This document shows, in pieces, positions 7,135-14,389 of a DNA stretch of 32,659 bases. Origin of the DNA: Spirochaetaceae bacterium (GTDB taxonomy: Bacteria; Spirochaetota; Spirochaetia; DSM-27196; Alkalispirochaetaceae); contig REEH01000120.1 in NCBI GenBank assembly GCA_007695175.1, positions 1 through 32,659 on the forward strand. The letters are read 5' to 3'. Position 1 is the first letter of the stretch, and the number at the start of each line of letters is the position of its first letter. The notes below the pieces were generated by a model. That model ran no database searches and was not told where the DNA came from. It was given only the letters and a program-made list of their open reading frames with translations. The position numbers and the translations under genes are program-made.

Positions 7135-9407
7135 AGACCGGCGCCACAGGCCCGCGCGGAATTCTCCCCCTGCTGTTTCTGCTCCTACCGGCAGGTTTCG
7201 CGCCGGCGGAGGCGGATCCTCCCTGGGGGACATCACCCTCGGTGGGGGCATCATCCTCGGCAGGGCCATCACCCTCGATCCGCACCTTCAGCGTCAGGAA
7301 GGAACCGGTAGAGCAGGTCCTGCTGGCCTTCGCCGAGCGTACGGGAATCTCGATCGTCACGGACAGCACCGTGAGCGGTTCGGTCTCGATAGTACTTCAC
7401 GATACGGATCCCTTCGATACGGTCATGCACCTTGCCCGGGCGGCAAACCTGCTGGTGGAGGACCGCGGCGGCGTCCTGTGGATGAGTCGCGTCCTGCTCC
7501 GGGCGGCAGGTGCCGACAGGTGGACTCTCCGATCCTCCGGAGCGCGGGCGGATGAGGTGATCCGGGCGGCGGCACGGGCGACGGGACGCCCCATACAGCT
7601 ACAGGCCGATCTGAGGGATCCGGTGGACCTTGTCCTGGAGGCTCTGCCCCTCAAGGAATTACTCAATCGTCTCTGCGCTCCTCTCGGCGCCACGGTAAAG
7701 GAACAGGGTGCAGGTTTCCTGATCACCCGCCGGGAGGAGACGCACCCTGCGGTGGAGCGCATCACCCCGCGGGAGGTGAGGCTCTTTCCCGAGATGGACG
7801 GCACCGGTCAACCAGCCTTCTTTCACCTCACGGCACGGCAGACGACAGCCGCCGCGATTCTCGATCACCTTTTTGAAGCCCGGTCCGACCATTACTACGC
7901 GGCCGCACCACTCTCCTCACCCGTCACCTCCCTGGACCTCTCCGCTCCGGACCTGGACGAACTGTGGCATCGGCTCGTCACGGTACTGAACCTGCACGTT
8001 CTGCGGGATGGTGATTCCTGGGCGGTCGTTCCTGCCGGGCAGGAGCAGCGGTTGCTGCGATTCCGTTCCCGCGCGGTGGTAACGCTGCGAAACCGACCGG
8101 CGGAACAGATCGCGGAGGTTCTCGGTCGTTTGCCCGACCTGGAGGTGCAGGCGCTGGATCACTATCGGAACGTGCTTGTTCTCCGGGCGTTGCCGGCGAC
8201 ACTCCAGGAAGCCCTGGACCTGACCTCGATTCTTGAGTCGGAGCGGGGCGGCACGAAAACGGCGGTCGTACCTCTTGCGTGGGCGGACCCGGAGGAGACG
8301 GTCGCCGCTCTGCGCCATCGTTTCCCGGAAGCGGTATTCTCCGTTCACCGGGAGCGGGAAGAAATCGTTCTGCGGGCACCGGAGGAACGCATCCCGGAGA
8401 TCCTGGATGCCCTGCCCGCCCTGGACCGACCGCGGAGGACACACCTGTATCCCGTCCGCCACCTCACGCCGGACGAACTCGTGGCCGCGGCGGGTGCCGA
8501 CCACGGCCTGGACCAGCTCCTGGCCGCCGGTGACGGACAAAGCATCTATCTGCGGGGCGCTGCCGGGAGTGTCCGGCTGGTGACGGAGCTTTTCACGCAC
8601 CTGGACCGCCCGCGGGAACAGCTCCGGTTCGACCTGTGCATCATCCAGCACCAGAACAGCACATCGCGCCACCGCGGAACACAGGCATCACTGCGGCGGG
8701 AAGGGAGTACCATCGGCGTCTTTGAAACGACCTGGGACGCCACCGCCCGGTTCGACCAGCTTCTCTCCCTGCAGTTTGATCTCCTCTCCGCTCTCGGATA
8801 CCAGGCTGCCCTGGCGCTCAGCGGCGAGCTCTCGGACAACTCGGCCCGCGTTGTCGTGGATACGAGTCTGCGCGCCCGCGACGGAGATACGGTCACCCTG
8901 GAAAACGCATCTACCTACCGCTATCGGGACTACCTTGAAAGCGATGCCCCGGAGGGTACTCAGGGTATCACCCGTGAAATCGACAGCGGTCTGGAGGTGG
9001 AGCTTCGGGGCCGCTATCACCGGGACCGGTCCGTCACGGTGACCGTCCGTGTCTCCCTTTCCAAACAGGGGGCGGACCTCTCCGGTCGTGGAAATCCACC
9101 ACCCACCTCACGAAAAGTGGTGGAAACCACTGTTCGCGTCAGTGCGGGAGAGCCGGTCGTTATCGGTGGCCTGCTGCAGCAGGAGCAAACGGGAAGTTCC
9201 CGCCGGGTGCCGCTGCTCGGGCGCGTGCCGCTTCTCCGGCGCATCCTGGCGAGCGAGTCCGGCACGCGGGAGGAAACGGAGATGGTGCTCTACCTCTCCG
9301 TCTTCCCCGAGAGGACCGAGCATCCCCGGGAGCGGCAGTTGCGGCAGACAAGCCGGCTGCGGGAGCTGCACAAACATGTTGCGGGAGAGCATTTCCATGC
9401 TCCATGA
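7131..9407 (+). CDS. type II secretion / type IV pilus secretin (GspD-like)
   Basis: This protein of about 758 residues is predicted to form the outer-membrane channel. A signal peptide (ILPLLFLLLPAGFAPAEA) is followed by a Ser/Pro-rich linker and an STN/N0-type domain (about residues 50-120, with SVRKEPVEQVLLAFAERTGI). Several N1-like ring-building repeats come next (for example VVTLRNRPAEQIAEVLGRLP and YPVRHLTPDELVAAAG). The C-terminal secretin domain contains SGLEVELRGRYHRD, VSAGEPVVIGGLLQQEQTG (G679-G680) and VPLLGRVPLLRRI. GTG at 7131 is chosen because it overlaps the previous stop as GTGA; GTG at 7125 is an alternative. No separate pilotin gene is obvious, although small lipoproteins follow downstream. 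Confidence 0.88.
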   Translation: MKTGATGPRGILPLLFLLLPAGFAPAEADPPWGTSPSVGASSSAGPSPSIRTFSVRKEPVEQVLLAFAERTGISIVTDSTVSGSVSIVLHDTDPFDTVMHLARAANLLVEDRGGVLWMSRVLLRAAGADRWTLRSSGARADEVIRAAARATGRPIQLQADLRDPVDLVLEALPLKELLNRLCAPLGATVKEQGAGFLITRREETHPAVERITPREVRLFPEMDGTGQPAFFHLTARQTTAAAILDHLFEARSDHYYAAAPLSSPVTSLDLSAPDLDELWHRLVTVLNLHVLRDGDSWAVVPAGQEQRLLRFRSRAVVTLRNRPAEQIAEVLGRLPDLEVQALDHYRNVLVLRALPATLQEALDLTSILESERGGTKTAVVPLAWADPEETVAALRHRFPEAVFSVHREREEIVLRAPEERIPEILDALPALDRPRRTHLYPVRHLTPDELVAAAGADHGLDQLLAAGDGQSIYLRGAAGSVRLVTELFTHLDRPREQLRFDLCIIQHQNSTSRHRGTQASLRREGSTIGVFETTWDATARFDQLLSLQFDLLSALGYQAALALSGELSDNSARVVVDTSLRARDGDTVTLENASTYRYRDYLESDAPEGTQGITREIDSGLEVELRGRYHRDRSVTVTVRVSLSKQGADLSGRGNPPPTSRKVVETTVRVSAGEPVVIGGLLQQEQTGSSRRVPLLGRVPLLRRILASESGTREETEMVLYLSVFPERTEHPRERQLRQTSRLRELHKHVAGEHFHAP

Positions 9408-10566
9408 ATACCGACGCGACTATATCGAGCGAGCGGGCTTCACCCTTCTCGAGGAGACCGAGACGGAGATTCTGGTAGGCCGCTGGAAACCGCTCACACC
9501 GGAAGTGCGATCGCTCCTGGAGACGTACCACGGCAAAAGGGTTCATTCCACGGTTGTGGATCCCGCTGACCCGGCGGTACGTCTCACCTTTCCGCAGCCC
9601 GACCGGTCCAACACTGCTCCGGATGATTTTGACCCCGGGGCGGAGGAAAGTGTCGCTCTCGCCGGCATGGGACGGCGCACACGCAACCTGCCACCGGGAG
9701 AAGAGCTCCTGCGCCGGCTCCTGGGCGCCGCGGTCGAGCAGGACGCCTCGGACCTGGCACTGTGGAAGGCGGGTCCGTACCGGTGGCGCTGCACCATCCG
9801 GACGGGGGGATCCGTCCGGGACCTGGTGGAACTGGACGAGAGGCCCGCCCGGACCGTTCTGCGGCTGCTCAAGCTGAACGGGGGACTGGACCTTATGGAG
9901 GAGCGCCTGCCCCAGGACGGGCGGATCGAGTTTCCCTGGTTGCCCGGTCGCGCGATTCGCATTGCCACCGTGGGCGATCCCCGGGGAGAAGCCCTGGCTC
10001 TGCGTTTTCTCGATCGGAGACCGCGCTGCCTGGGGGCTCTCGGGTTGCGTCCGGTACACATGGCTCGCATCCTCACCGTTCTGGCGGGCGCGCCGGGCCT
10101 CCTCGTCTGCTGCGGCCCCACCGGCAGCGGCAAGACCACGACGATAGCGGCGATCGCGGAGATTGTGGCCCGCACCGGCCGTAAGGTCGTGAGCGTGGAG
10201 GACCCGGTGGAGTACCGCGTACCGGGTGTCCTGCAGCTCGAAAGCGGCGGCCAGGATCACCGGTATCTGCCGGCGGCGCTCCGCCAGGATCCGGACGTCC
10301 TCTGGATCGGCGAGGTCCGGAAGCGAAGTCATATCCGGCCCCTTATGGAGGCTGTTCTCAGCGGTCACCTGGTGCTTACCACGCTTCACGCGGAGGGAAC
10401 CGTCGGGGTGGTACAACGCCTGGTCAACCTGGGCGCGTCGGAGCAGCTTCTGCGGCAGCACCTGACGCTGGTCTGCACGCAGCGACTCGAAGGGAATCCG
10501 CCCCGTCTCAACGCGTCGATAGGAGGGGAGTTCGATGGATCAGCTCTGGTCCGATCTGGAAACTGA
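9397..10566 (+). CDS. short GspE/PilB-type secretion ATPase
   Basis: This 389-residue protein is the predicted cytoplasmic motor for pseudopilus assembly. A short N-terminal region precedes the ATPase core. Walker A is GPTGSGKTTT (K246), the Asp box is VEDPVEYRVPG, Walker B is DPDVLWIGEV (E306), and the His box is TTLHAEG (H331). Typical GspE/PilB proteins exceed 500 residues and carry a four-cysteine zinc module after Walker B. That module is absent here, and the C-terminal end is short, giving a PilT-like size. The start at ATG 9397, preceded by GGGAGAG at 9383-9389, overlaps the secretin gene by 11 bases; ATG 9376 is an alternative. The 3' end overlaps the gspF-like gene by 32 bases. Confidence 0.87.
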   Translation: MLHEYRRDYIERAGFTLLEETETEILVGRWKPLTPEVRSLLETYHGKRVHSTVVDPADPAVRLTFPQPDRSNTAPDDFDPGAEESVALAGMGRRTRNLPPGEELLRRLLGAAVEQDASDLALWKAGPYRWRCTIRTGGSVRDLVELDERPARTVLRLLKLNGGLDLMEERLPQDGRIEFPWLPGRAIRIATVGDPRGEALALRFLDRRPRCLGALGLRPVHMARILTVLAGAPGLLVCCGPTGSGKTTTIAAIAEIVARTGRKVVSVEDPVEYRVPGVLQLESGGQDHRYLPAALRQDPDVLWIGEVRKRSHIRPLMEAVLSGHLVLTTLHAEGTVGVVQRLVNLGASEQLLRQHLTLVCTQRLEGNPPRLNASIGGEFDGSALVRSGN

Positions 10567-11197
10567 GGTGCGCCGATTTGTCCGACGTCTCCTGCTGGAG
10601 GCGCTCCTGTATCCGGTGACGATACTCCTCGCCGCTTCGGTGGGGGCCCTCGTGCTTGCCGGTTACTTCCCGGACGCTCTGGATACGGAGAGAGCCCTCC
10701 GCGATCTCTGGTGGGGTGTCGCCGGAGTGACGATCCTCTCCATGCCCCTCACCGGACGATATCGCCTCTTTCGGCTCCGCCAGGAATGGTACCGCGCCTT
10801 TGCCCGGGTGACACACCATCTGGAGAAACGTCCCGGTCTGGTGCACGCCCTGGAATACGCTGCCCGCTCCGGCACCGCGCCCTTCCGCGGCACCCTGGCC
10901 GACGCGGCCGGAGATTGTGCGTGCGGTACCGCACCGGCGGAAGCGCTCCGGAACCGGGGATGTCCGCGGGAGATCTACCGTTGCATCGCACTCGGCACCA
11001 GCGAACGGAACGTGGTGATTCGACTCCGGGAGGCCTTTCAGGAGCGATCCGAAAAAATCCGGCGCCGGATGGCCCCGGCGGAACGGCTCGCCCCGGCGGC
11101 GGCGATCACGGTGGTGGGACTCCTCCTGCTCTGGATCGTGGTACGGCTCGTACTTCCCGTTCTGGAAATGCTCTATACGGGAGGAATGTATGGGTAA
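10535..11197 (+). CDS. half-length GspF/PilC inner-membrane platform protein
   Basis: This 220-residue protein has only one T2SSF-type helical domain (about residues 85-185, FARVTHHLEKRPGLVHALEYAARS). Usual GspF proteins are near 400 residues with two such domains. Membrane segments are visible at about 23-45, 58-77 and 186-208, and the end LVLPVLEMLY resembles the family C terminus. The length and layout match the second half of GspF, so the N-terminal domain is missing. There is no sign of a frameshift in the preceding sequence. A ribosome site (AGGAGGGG, 10521-10528) precedes the ATG. The position directly after the ATPase gene and before gspG matches the classical gspE-F-G order. Confidence 0.72.
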   Translation: MDQLWSDLETEVRRFVRRLLLEALLYPVTILLAASVGALVLAGYFPDALDTERALRDLWWGVAGVTILSMPLTGRYRLFRLRQEWYRAFARVTHHLEKRPGLVHALEYAARSGTAPFRGTLADAAGDCACGTAPAEALRNRGCPREIYRCIALGTSERNVVIRLREAFQERSEKIRRRMAPAERLAPAAAITVVGLLLLWIVVRLVLPVLEMLYTGGMYG

Positions 11198-11582
11198 GAG
11201 GCGTCTGAAGGGATGGACGATCGCGGAAACCCTGGTGGGTATGGCAATCGTTTTCACCCTCACCAGTACGGTGGGTTTCCTGGGGGCGCGACAGATAGAA
11301 CGCGCCCGGGTAACGGCGGCGGAGAGCCAGGTGAGAGTACTTGAAGTAGCCCTGGAAAACTACGCTCTGGACGCGGGCGATTATCCCACCACGGAGCAGG
11401 GGCTGGACGCCCTTTACACCGCCCCGGTTCTCGCTCCCCTGCCCCGGCGCTGGTACGGACCGTACCTGCGGAAGCCGGTGGGCCGGGATCCCTGGGGGGG
11501 CTCCTACGTCTATCGTCGCCCCGGTCCGGACGGCCTCCCCTATGAAATCACCTACGACGGTGCGGGAGGATCCCGTGAGTAA
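11190..11582 (+). CDS. gspG: major pseudopilin GspG
   Basis: This 130-residue prepilin has a short basic leader and a class III signal cleaved at KG|WTIAE. Glycine is at -1 and glutamate at +5, with an unusual tryptophan at +1 where phenylalanine or methionine is normal. The hydrophobic N-terminal helix runs to about residue 36. The globular part shows GspG hallmarks: AGDYPTTEQGLDALYT, GPYLRKPVGRDPWGGSYVYR and a terminal ITYDGAGG. It would form the periplasmic pseudopilus after processing by the prepilin peptidase. The ribosome site is GGGAGGA at 11179-11185. The gene overlaps the gspF-like gene by 8 bases and the next gene by 8 bases. Confidence 0.93.
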   Translation: MGKRRLKGWTIAETLVGMAIVFTLTSTVGFLGARQIERARVTAAESQVRVLEVALENYALDAGDYPTTEQGLDALYTAPVLAPLPRRWYGPYLRKPVGRDPWGGSYVYRRPGPDGLPYEITYDGAGGSRE

Positions 11583-11946
11583 GTCCGGACGCCTGAGAAT
11601 CGGGGGGTACATCCTGATGGAATCCCTGCTCTCGCTCACGATTACCTTCATCCTGGTCTCCGCTCTGGCCGGTCTCGTGCTTGCCTCCACCCGCGCGACG
11701 CACCGTATCGAGACGCGCCTTCGGGCGGAGAGAGAGCTCACGGCTGCCCAGATCACCGTACTGGTGATGATTCGCCACGGGGATGATCCAGGTGTAATCG
11801 AGGCTCGCCTGCGGCAGGAGTATCCCGCCGTCGTGGTGCGGAGATCGCCGGACCAGCTGGAATTGCGGTACGGATCGGAGGAGGACCGGGAAGGTGCTGC
11901 CATACCGGTCACGATCGTGATTCCCCGGTCGGGAGACGTACGGTGA
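11575..11946 (+). CDS. minor pseudopilin (GspH/GspI type)
   Basis: This 123-residue protein is read from GTG at 11575, with the ribosome site GGGAGGA at 11564-11570. The basic leader ends in GG followed by YILMESLLSLTITF, so the predicted prepilin cleavage leaves tyrosine at +1 and the conserved glutamate at +5. A hydrophobic helix (about residues 12-36) and an amphipathic extension (THRIETRLRAERELTAAQ) precede a small beta-rich domain. It is the only second pseudopilin in the cluster; no GspJ or GspK homologue is seen. The exact class (H, I or V-like) cannot be set by eye. Confidence 0.75.
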   Translation: MSKSGRLRIGGYILMESLLSLTITFILVSALAGLVLASTRATHRIETRLRAERELTAAQITVLVMIRHGDDPGVIEARLRQEYPAVVVRRSPDQLELRYGSEEDREGAAIPVTIVIPRSGDVR

Positions 11947-12740
11947 AAGCCCGGGAATGGTCCCCCTTGTGGGCAATACCAGTCGTACCCCTGTGCGGAG
12001 GAGGTGCGATGGAGGAGCAGGTACGCCGATCCTACCCGGGGCCGCTGGAGGAGATTGTGATCGTCCGGCTGCGACGGCTAGGGGCCGCCCTTCTGGTACC
12101 GCGAACAAACCGGACCGGTGAGGGGGATCTCCCCATCCCGGCTCTGCTGCTCAACCGCCGGGGGCCAAAGCGGAGCGGCATCTACCACGCCTCCACATCA
12201 CGGGGATTCGATCTGTACCAACTCCGGGCCGGCAGGTTGACGGCCGCGTGGTCCGCGGCAACGGTGCCGGCGGAATCCCGGGAGATACCGCGGCCAAAGG
12301 CGACGCGGGGACTGCTGGGAGAGGACATCCTGCGGGCAGGGCGATCAGGACACCACCGGATTCGCGTCCTCACGGTGGTTCTGCTGCTGCTCGCACTGGT
12401 ACTGCGTATCATCGCGGATCAGCTCCCGCCGAACCCCGGGATGGTTCCCGAATCACCGGGAGGTACAGGTGCACAGGACAGGCATTCTCCGGTGGAGGTC
12501 CCCTTCAGCCGGGCCCTGGAGGATCTGGCGAAGCTGAAGGGACTGATTCCGGAGTTCTTTCTGGAAACGCTTGAGCTGGCCCCCGGCAGCGCAACGTTCC
12601 GTTTCACCACCAGCGATCCGCCGGAATCGATCCTGGCAGCGCTTATTGAAGCGGGTATTCCGGGACCGCTCGGAAGCTACCGGGTGGACCGGGAGAAACC
12701 GGGAACGGTGGTAACAATGGAGGAACACTATGGCCGGTAA
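11943..12740 (+). CDS. bitopic inner-membrane protein, GspL/PilN-like candidate
   Basis: This 265-residue protein is read from GTG at 11943, overlapping the previous stop as GTGA. A cytoplasmic region of about 138 residues is followed by one membrane segment (about 140-162, IRVLTVVLLLLALVLRIIA). The periplasmic part has an alpha/beta pattern (FSRALEDLAKLKGLIPEF... ILAALIEAGIPGPLG). The topology and the gene position after the pseudopilins match the GspL assembly-platform component, which binds GspE and GspM. The cytoplasmic part is much shorter than in GspL, and no diagnostic motif was recognised. The assignment rests on topology and synteny. Confidence 0.5.
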   Translation: MKAREWSPLWAIPVVPLCGGGAMEEQVRRSYPGPLEEIVIVRLRRLGAALLVPRTNRTGEGDLPIPALLLNRRGPKRSGIYHASTSRGFDLYQLRAGRLTAAWSAATVPAESREIPRPKATRGLLGEDILRAGRSGHHRIRVLTVVLLLLALVLRIIADQLPPNPGMVPESPGGTGAQDRHSPVEVPFSRALEDLAKLKGLIPEFFLETLELAPGSATFRFTTSDPPESILAALIEAGIPGPLGSYRVDREKPGTVVTMEEHYGR

Positions 12741-13329
12741 GATCCGGCGGTTCATCCCGCCGATCCTGGCGTTTTGCCTTCTTCTGGTGCCCCTGAACGA
12801 CCTGGTGACGCGCCTCGGGGCTCCCACCCACGACAGCGGGGAATATGGACGCACCGGGTTCGTCCCGACGCCGGAGGGGCAGGAGCCGATACCGCTACCG
12901 GGAACGATCCTGCGGGGAGAGGAGCGGACCCACGGGCAGGAGTTCGTACTGGCCGCGACACCCGGGGAGACGGCGCGTCTTCTGCTCGCTCTGGACGGGA
13001 GCGGGCGCACCCGGTCGCTCGCTCTGGAGCGTTCCGGATCGGGCTGGATCGCCCGCGTCGATCTGTACCGGCGACGTTTCACGGACAGCCGGGCAGGTAC
13101 CGTACAGCAAGGGACCATGCCCGATCCGGAGATCGTGGAGGGGATCCTGGCCTCACCGGCGGGAGACGGGCCGGGCACCGGGCGGCCGTCCGGACCGCCT
13201 CCCGGCCCGGCAGCGAGCGGCGCGGCGGCGAACGCGCCCCTCACCTTCGGCACGGTGCATTTTTACTCGGGAGAGCGCATGAGCTGGCGCTGGAACAGGG
13301 ACATCCTGCTTCTGGAGAACGCGCCGTGA
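12730..13329 (+). CDS. bitopic periplasmic protein of the secretion operon (GspM/GspC position)
   Basis: This 199-residue protein has a short cytoplasmic N terminus (MAGKIRR) and one membrane segment (about residues 8-27, IPPILAFCLLLVPLNDLV). The rest is periplasmic: a beta-rich region, a Pro/Gly/Ala-rich linker (about 146-176) and a short C-terminal strand segment. I do not recognise a domain. Size and topology fit the place of GspM or GspC, inner-membrane proteins linking the platform to the secretin, but no HR or PDZ domain is visible. It overlaps its upstream neighbour by 11 bases, and its stop overlaps the next start as GTGA, so translational coupling is likely. Confidence 0.5.
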   Translation: MAGKIRRFIPPILAFCLLLVPLNDLVTRLGAPTHDSGEYGRTGFVPTPEGQEPIPLPGTILRGEERTHGQEFVLAATPGETARLLLALDGSGRTRSLALERSGSGWIARVDLYRRRFTDSRAGTVQQGTMPDPEIVEGILASPAGDGPGTGRPSGPPPGPAASGAAANAPLTFGTVHFYSGERMSWRWNRDILLLENAP

Positions 13330-13826
13330 GGTACGTAACACCAGTTTACCCGGTGATGCTGATCACGGCATTGATCGGCCTCACGGCGCTGCCGGGCTGT
13401 ACTACGAATCGCAGCACAACCTTCTCCCGGGACCGGATGGTCGGAGTTGTGTACGCGGAAAACGGGGCTCCCGTGGTGGGAGCGGAAATACTCCTGGACC
13501 GGGTGCGATCCGGTGTGAGCGACTCCTTTGGACGCTTTCGCATCCCGTACGTGCAGGCGGGGAAGCATACCATCACGGTCACCGCTGAAGGCTACGAAAC
13601 AGCCGAGAAGACGCTGCATCTGGAAAACCGGACGAAGCTGGTGCGTGTCGACATGGTGAGCCTGGCGGGACTGACGGACCTGGCAATAGCCGCGGTGGAA
13701 CAGGAACAGTGGGACGAGGCGGCCGCGCTGGCGTCACGTATGGCCCTCGTGGACGCGGACGATCCACGGACGGCGCTGATGAGGCAGATCGTCGCGGCCC
13801 CTGGCGAAGCGGAGGAGCACCGATGA
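13326..13826 (+). CDS. lipoprotein with carboxypeptidase-regulatory-like beta-sandwich
   Basis: This 166-residue protein is read from GTG at 13326. A signal II sequence ends in the lipobox LPGC (cysteine about residue 25). A small beta-sandwich of the carboxypeptidase regulatory/PEGA kind follows (VVYAENGAPVVGAEILLDRV...DSFGRFRIPYVQAGKHTITVTAEGYETAEKTL). The C terminus is a helical pair (DLAIAAVEQEQWDEAAALASRMALVDADDP) like a single TPR-type hairpin. It may sit at the outer membrane and help the secretin, as pilotin lipoproteins do, but that is inferred only from location in the operon. ATGA overlap with the next gene. Confidence 0.68.
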   Translation: MRYVTPVYPVMLITALIGLTALPGCTTNRSTTFSRDRMVGVVYAENGAPVVGAEILLDRVRSGVSDSFGRFRIPYVQAGKHTITVTAEGYETAEKTLHLENRTKLVRVDMVSLAGLTDLAIAAVEQEQWDEAAALASRMALVDADDPRTALMRQIVAAPGEAEEHR

Positions 13827-14389
13827 TCAGAACCGCTCTGGCGGCCCGGCGTGGGGCCCGGCGTGCGGCAAGCTTGCGTGGGGCAAGCTTGCGTGCGGTA
13901 AAGTCGCTTGCGGCAAACGTCCTCGCCGCTTCCTTTCTTGCCACAACCCTCCTGGCAACCCTCGTGACCTCCCTGGGGTGCCCGCTGGAAGATCCGGCCG
14001 CGCCGATTGCGATCGTGGTGGGCAATGTTTCCATCGCCCGGGACACGCGGGATGAACAACGGTACTCACTCACGATGGAGGTGCTGAACGAGACGGACCA
14101 CGTTCTGCGGAGTCTCACTTTCTACGCCCGCGTCGCTGCCGTCGTGACGACGGAGAACGCACTCACCACCACCATGAGCACAACCGTACCCACCACCGTC
14201 GGTAGCGGTGTCCGTATTCCCGTCACCGCGATACTGCAGTCACCCTTCCCCGTTGTTCCCCCCGTCCCGCTCACTCTGACGGAGATACGGATCGGTGAGT
14301 TCAGCTTCTCCGTGACTCCCCATGACGATCCGACCTACACCCTTTCCGGTTGGATTTCCTACCCCTGGCCCGTGGAGGAAGAACGATGA
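13823..14389 (+). CDS. lipoprotein of unknown function
   Basis: This 188-residue protein starts at ATG 13823, overlapping the previous stop as ATGA, with GGAGGAG at 13811-13817. The signal region is very long: an Arg/Ala-rich n-region of about 28 residues, then a hydrophobic stretch ending in SLGC. The sequence from RAASL to TSLGC follows a five-residue period, reflecting a 15-bp tandem repeat in the DNA. The mature part looks like a single immunoglobulin-like beta domain (VVGNVSIARDT...RYSLTMEVLNETDHVLRSLTFYARV) with a Thr-rich loop. No family is recognised. Its membership of the secretion operon is supported by the overlaps on both sides. Confidence 0.62.
   Translation: MIRTALAARRGARRAASLRGASLRAVKSLAANVLAASFLATTLLATLVTSLGCPLEDPAAPIAIVVGNVSIARDTRDEQRYSLTMEVLNETDHVLRSLTFYARVAAVVTTENALTTTMSTTVPTTVGSGVRIPVTAILQSPFPVVPPVPLTLTEIRIGEFSFSVTPHDDPTYTLSGWISYPWPVEEER
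13843..13923 (+). repeat. in-frame tandem micro-repeats in a lipoprotein signal sequence
   Basis: GGCCCGGCGTG occurs at 13843-13853 and again at 13855-13865 (12-bp period). Four 15-bp units follow at 13864, 13879, 13894 and 13909. The first two are nearly identical (TGCGGCAAGCTTGCG and TGGGGCAAGCTTGCG); the last two have diverged. All periods are multiples of three, so the frame is kept. Confidence 0.8.
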
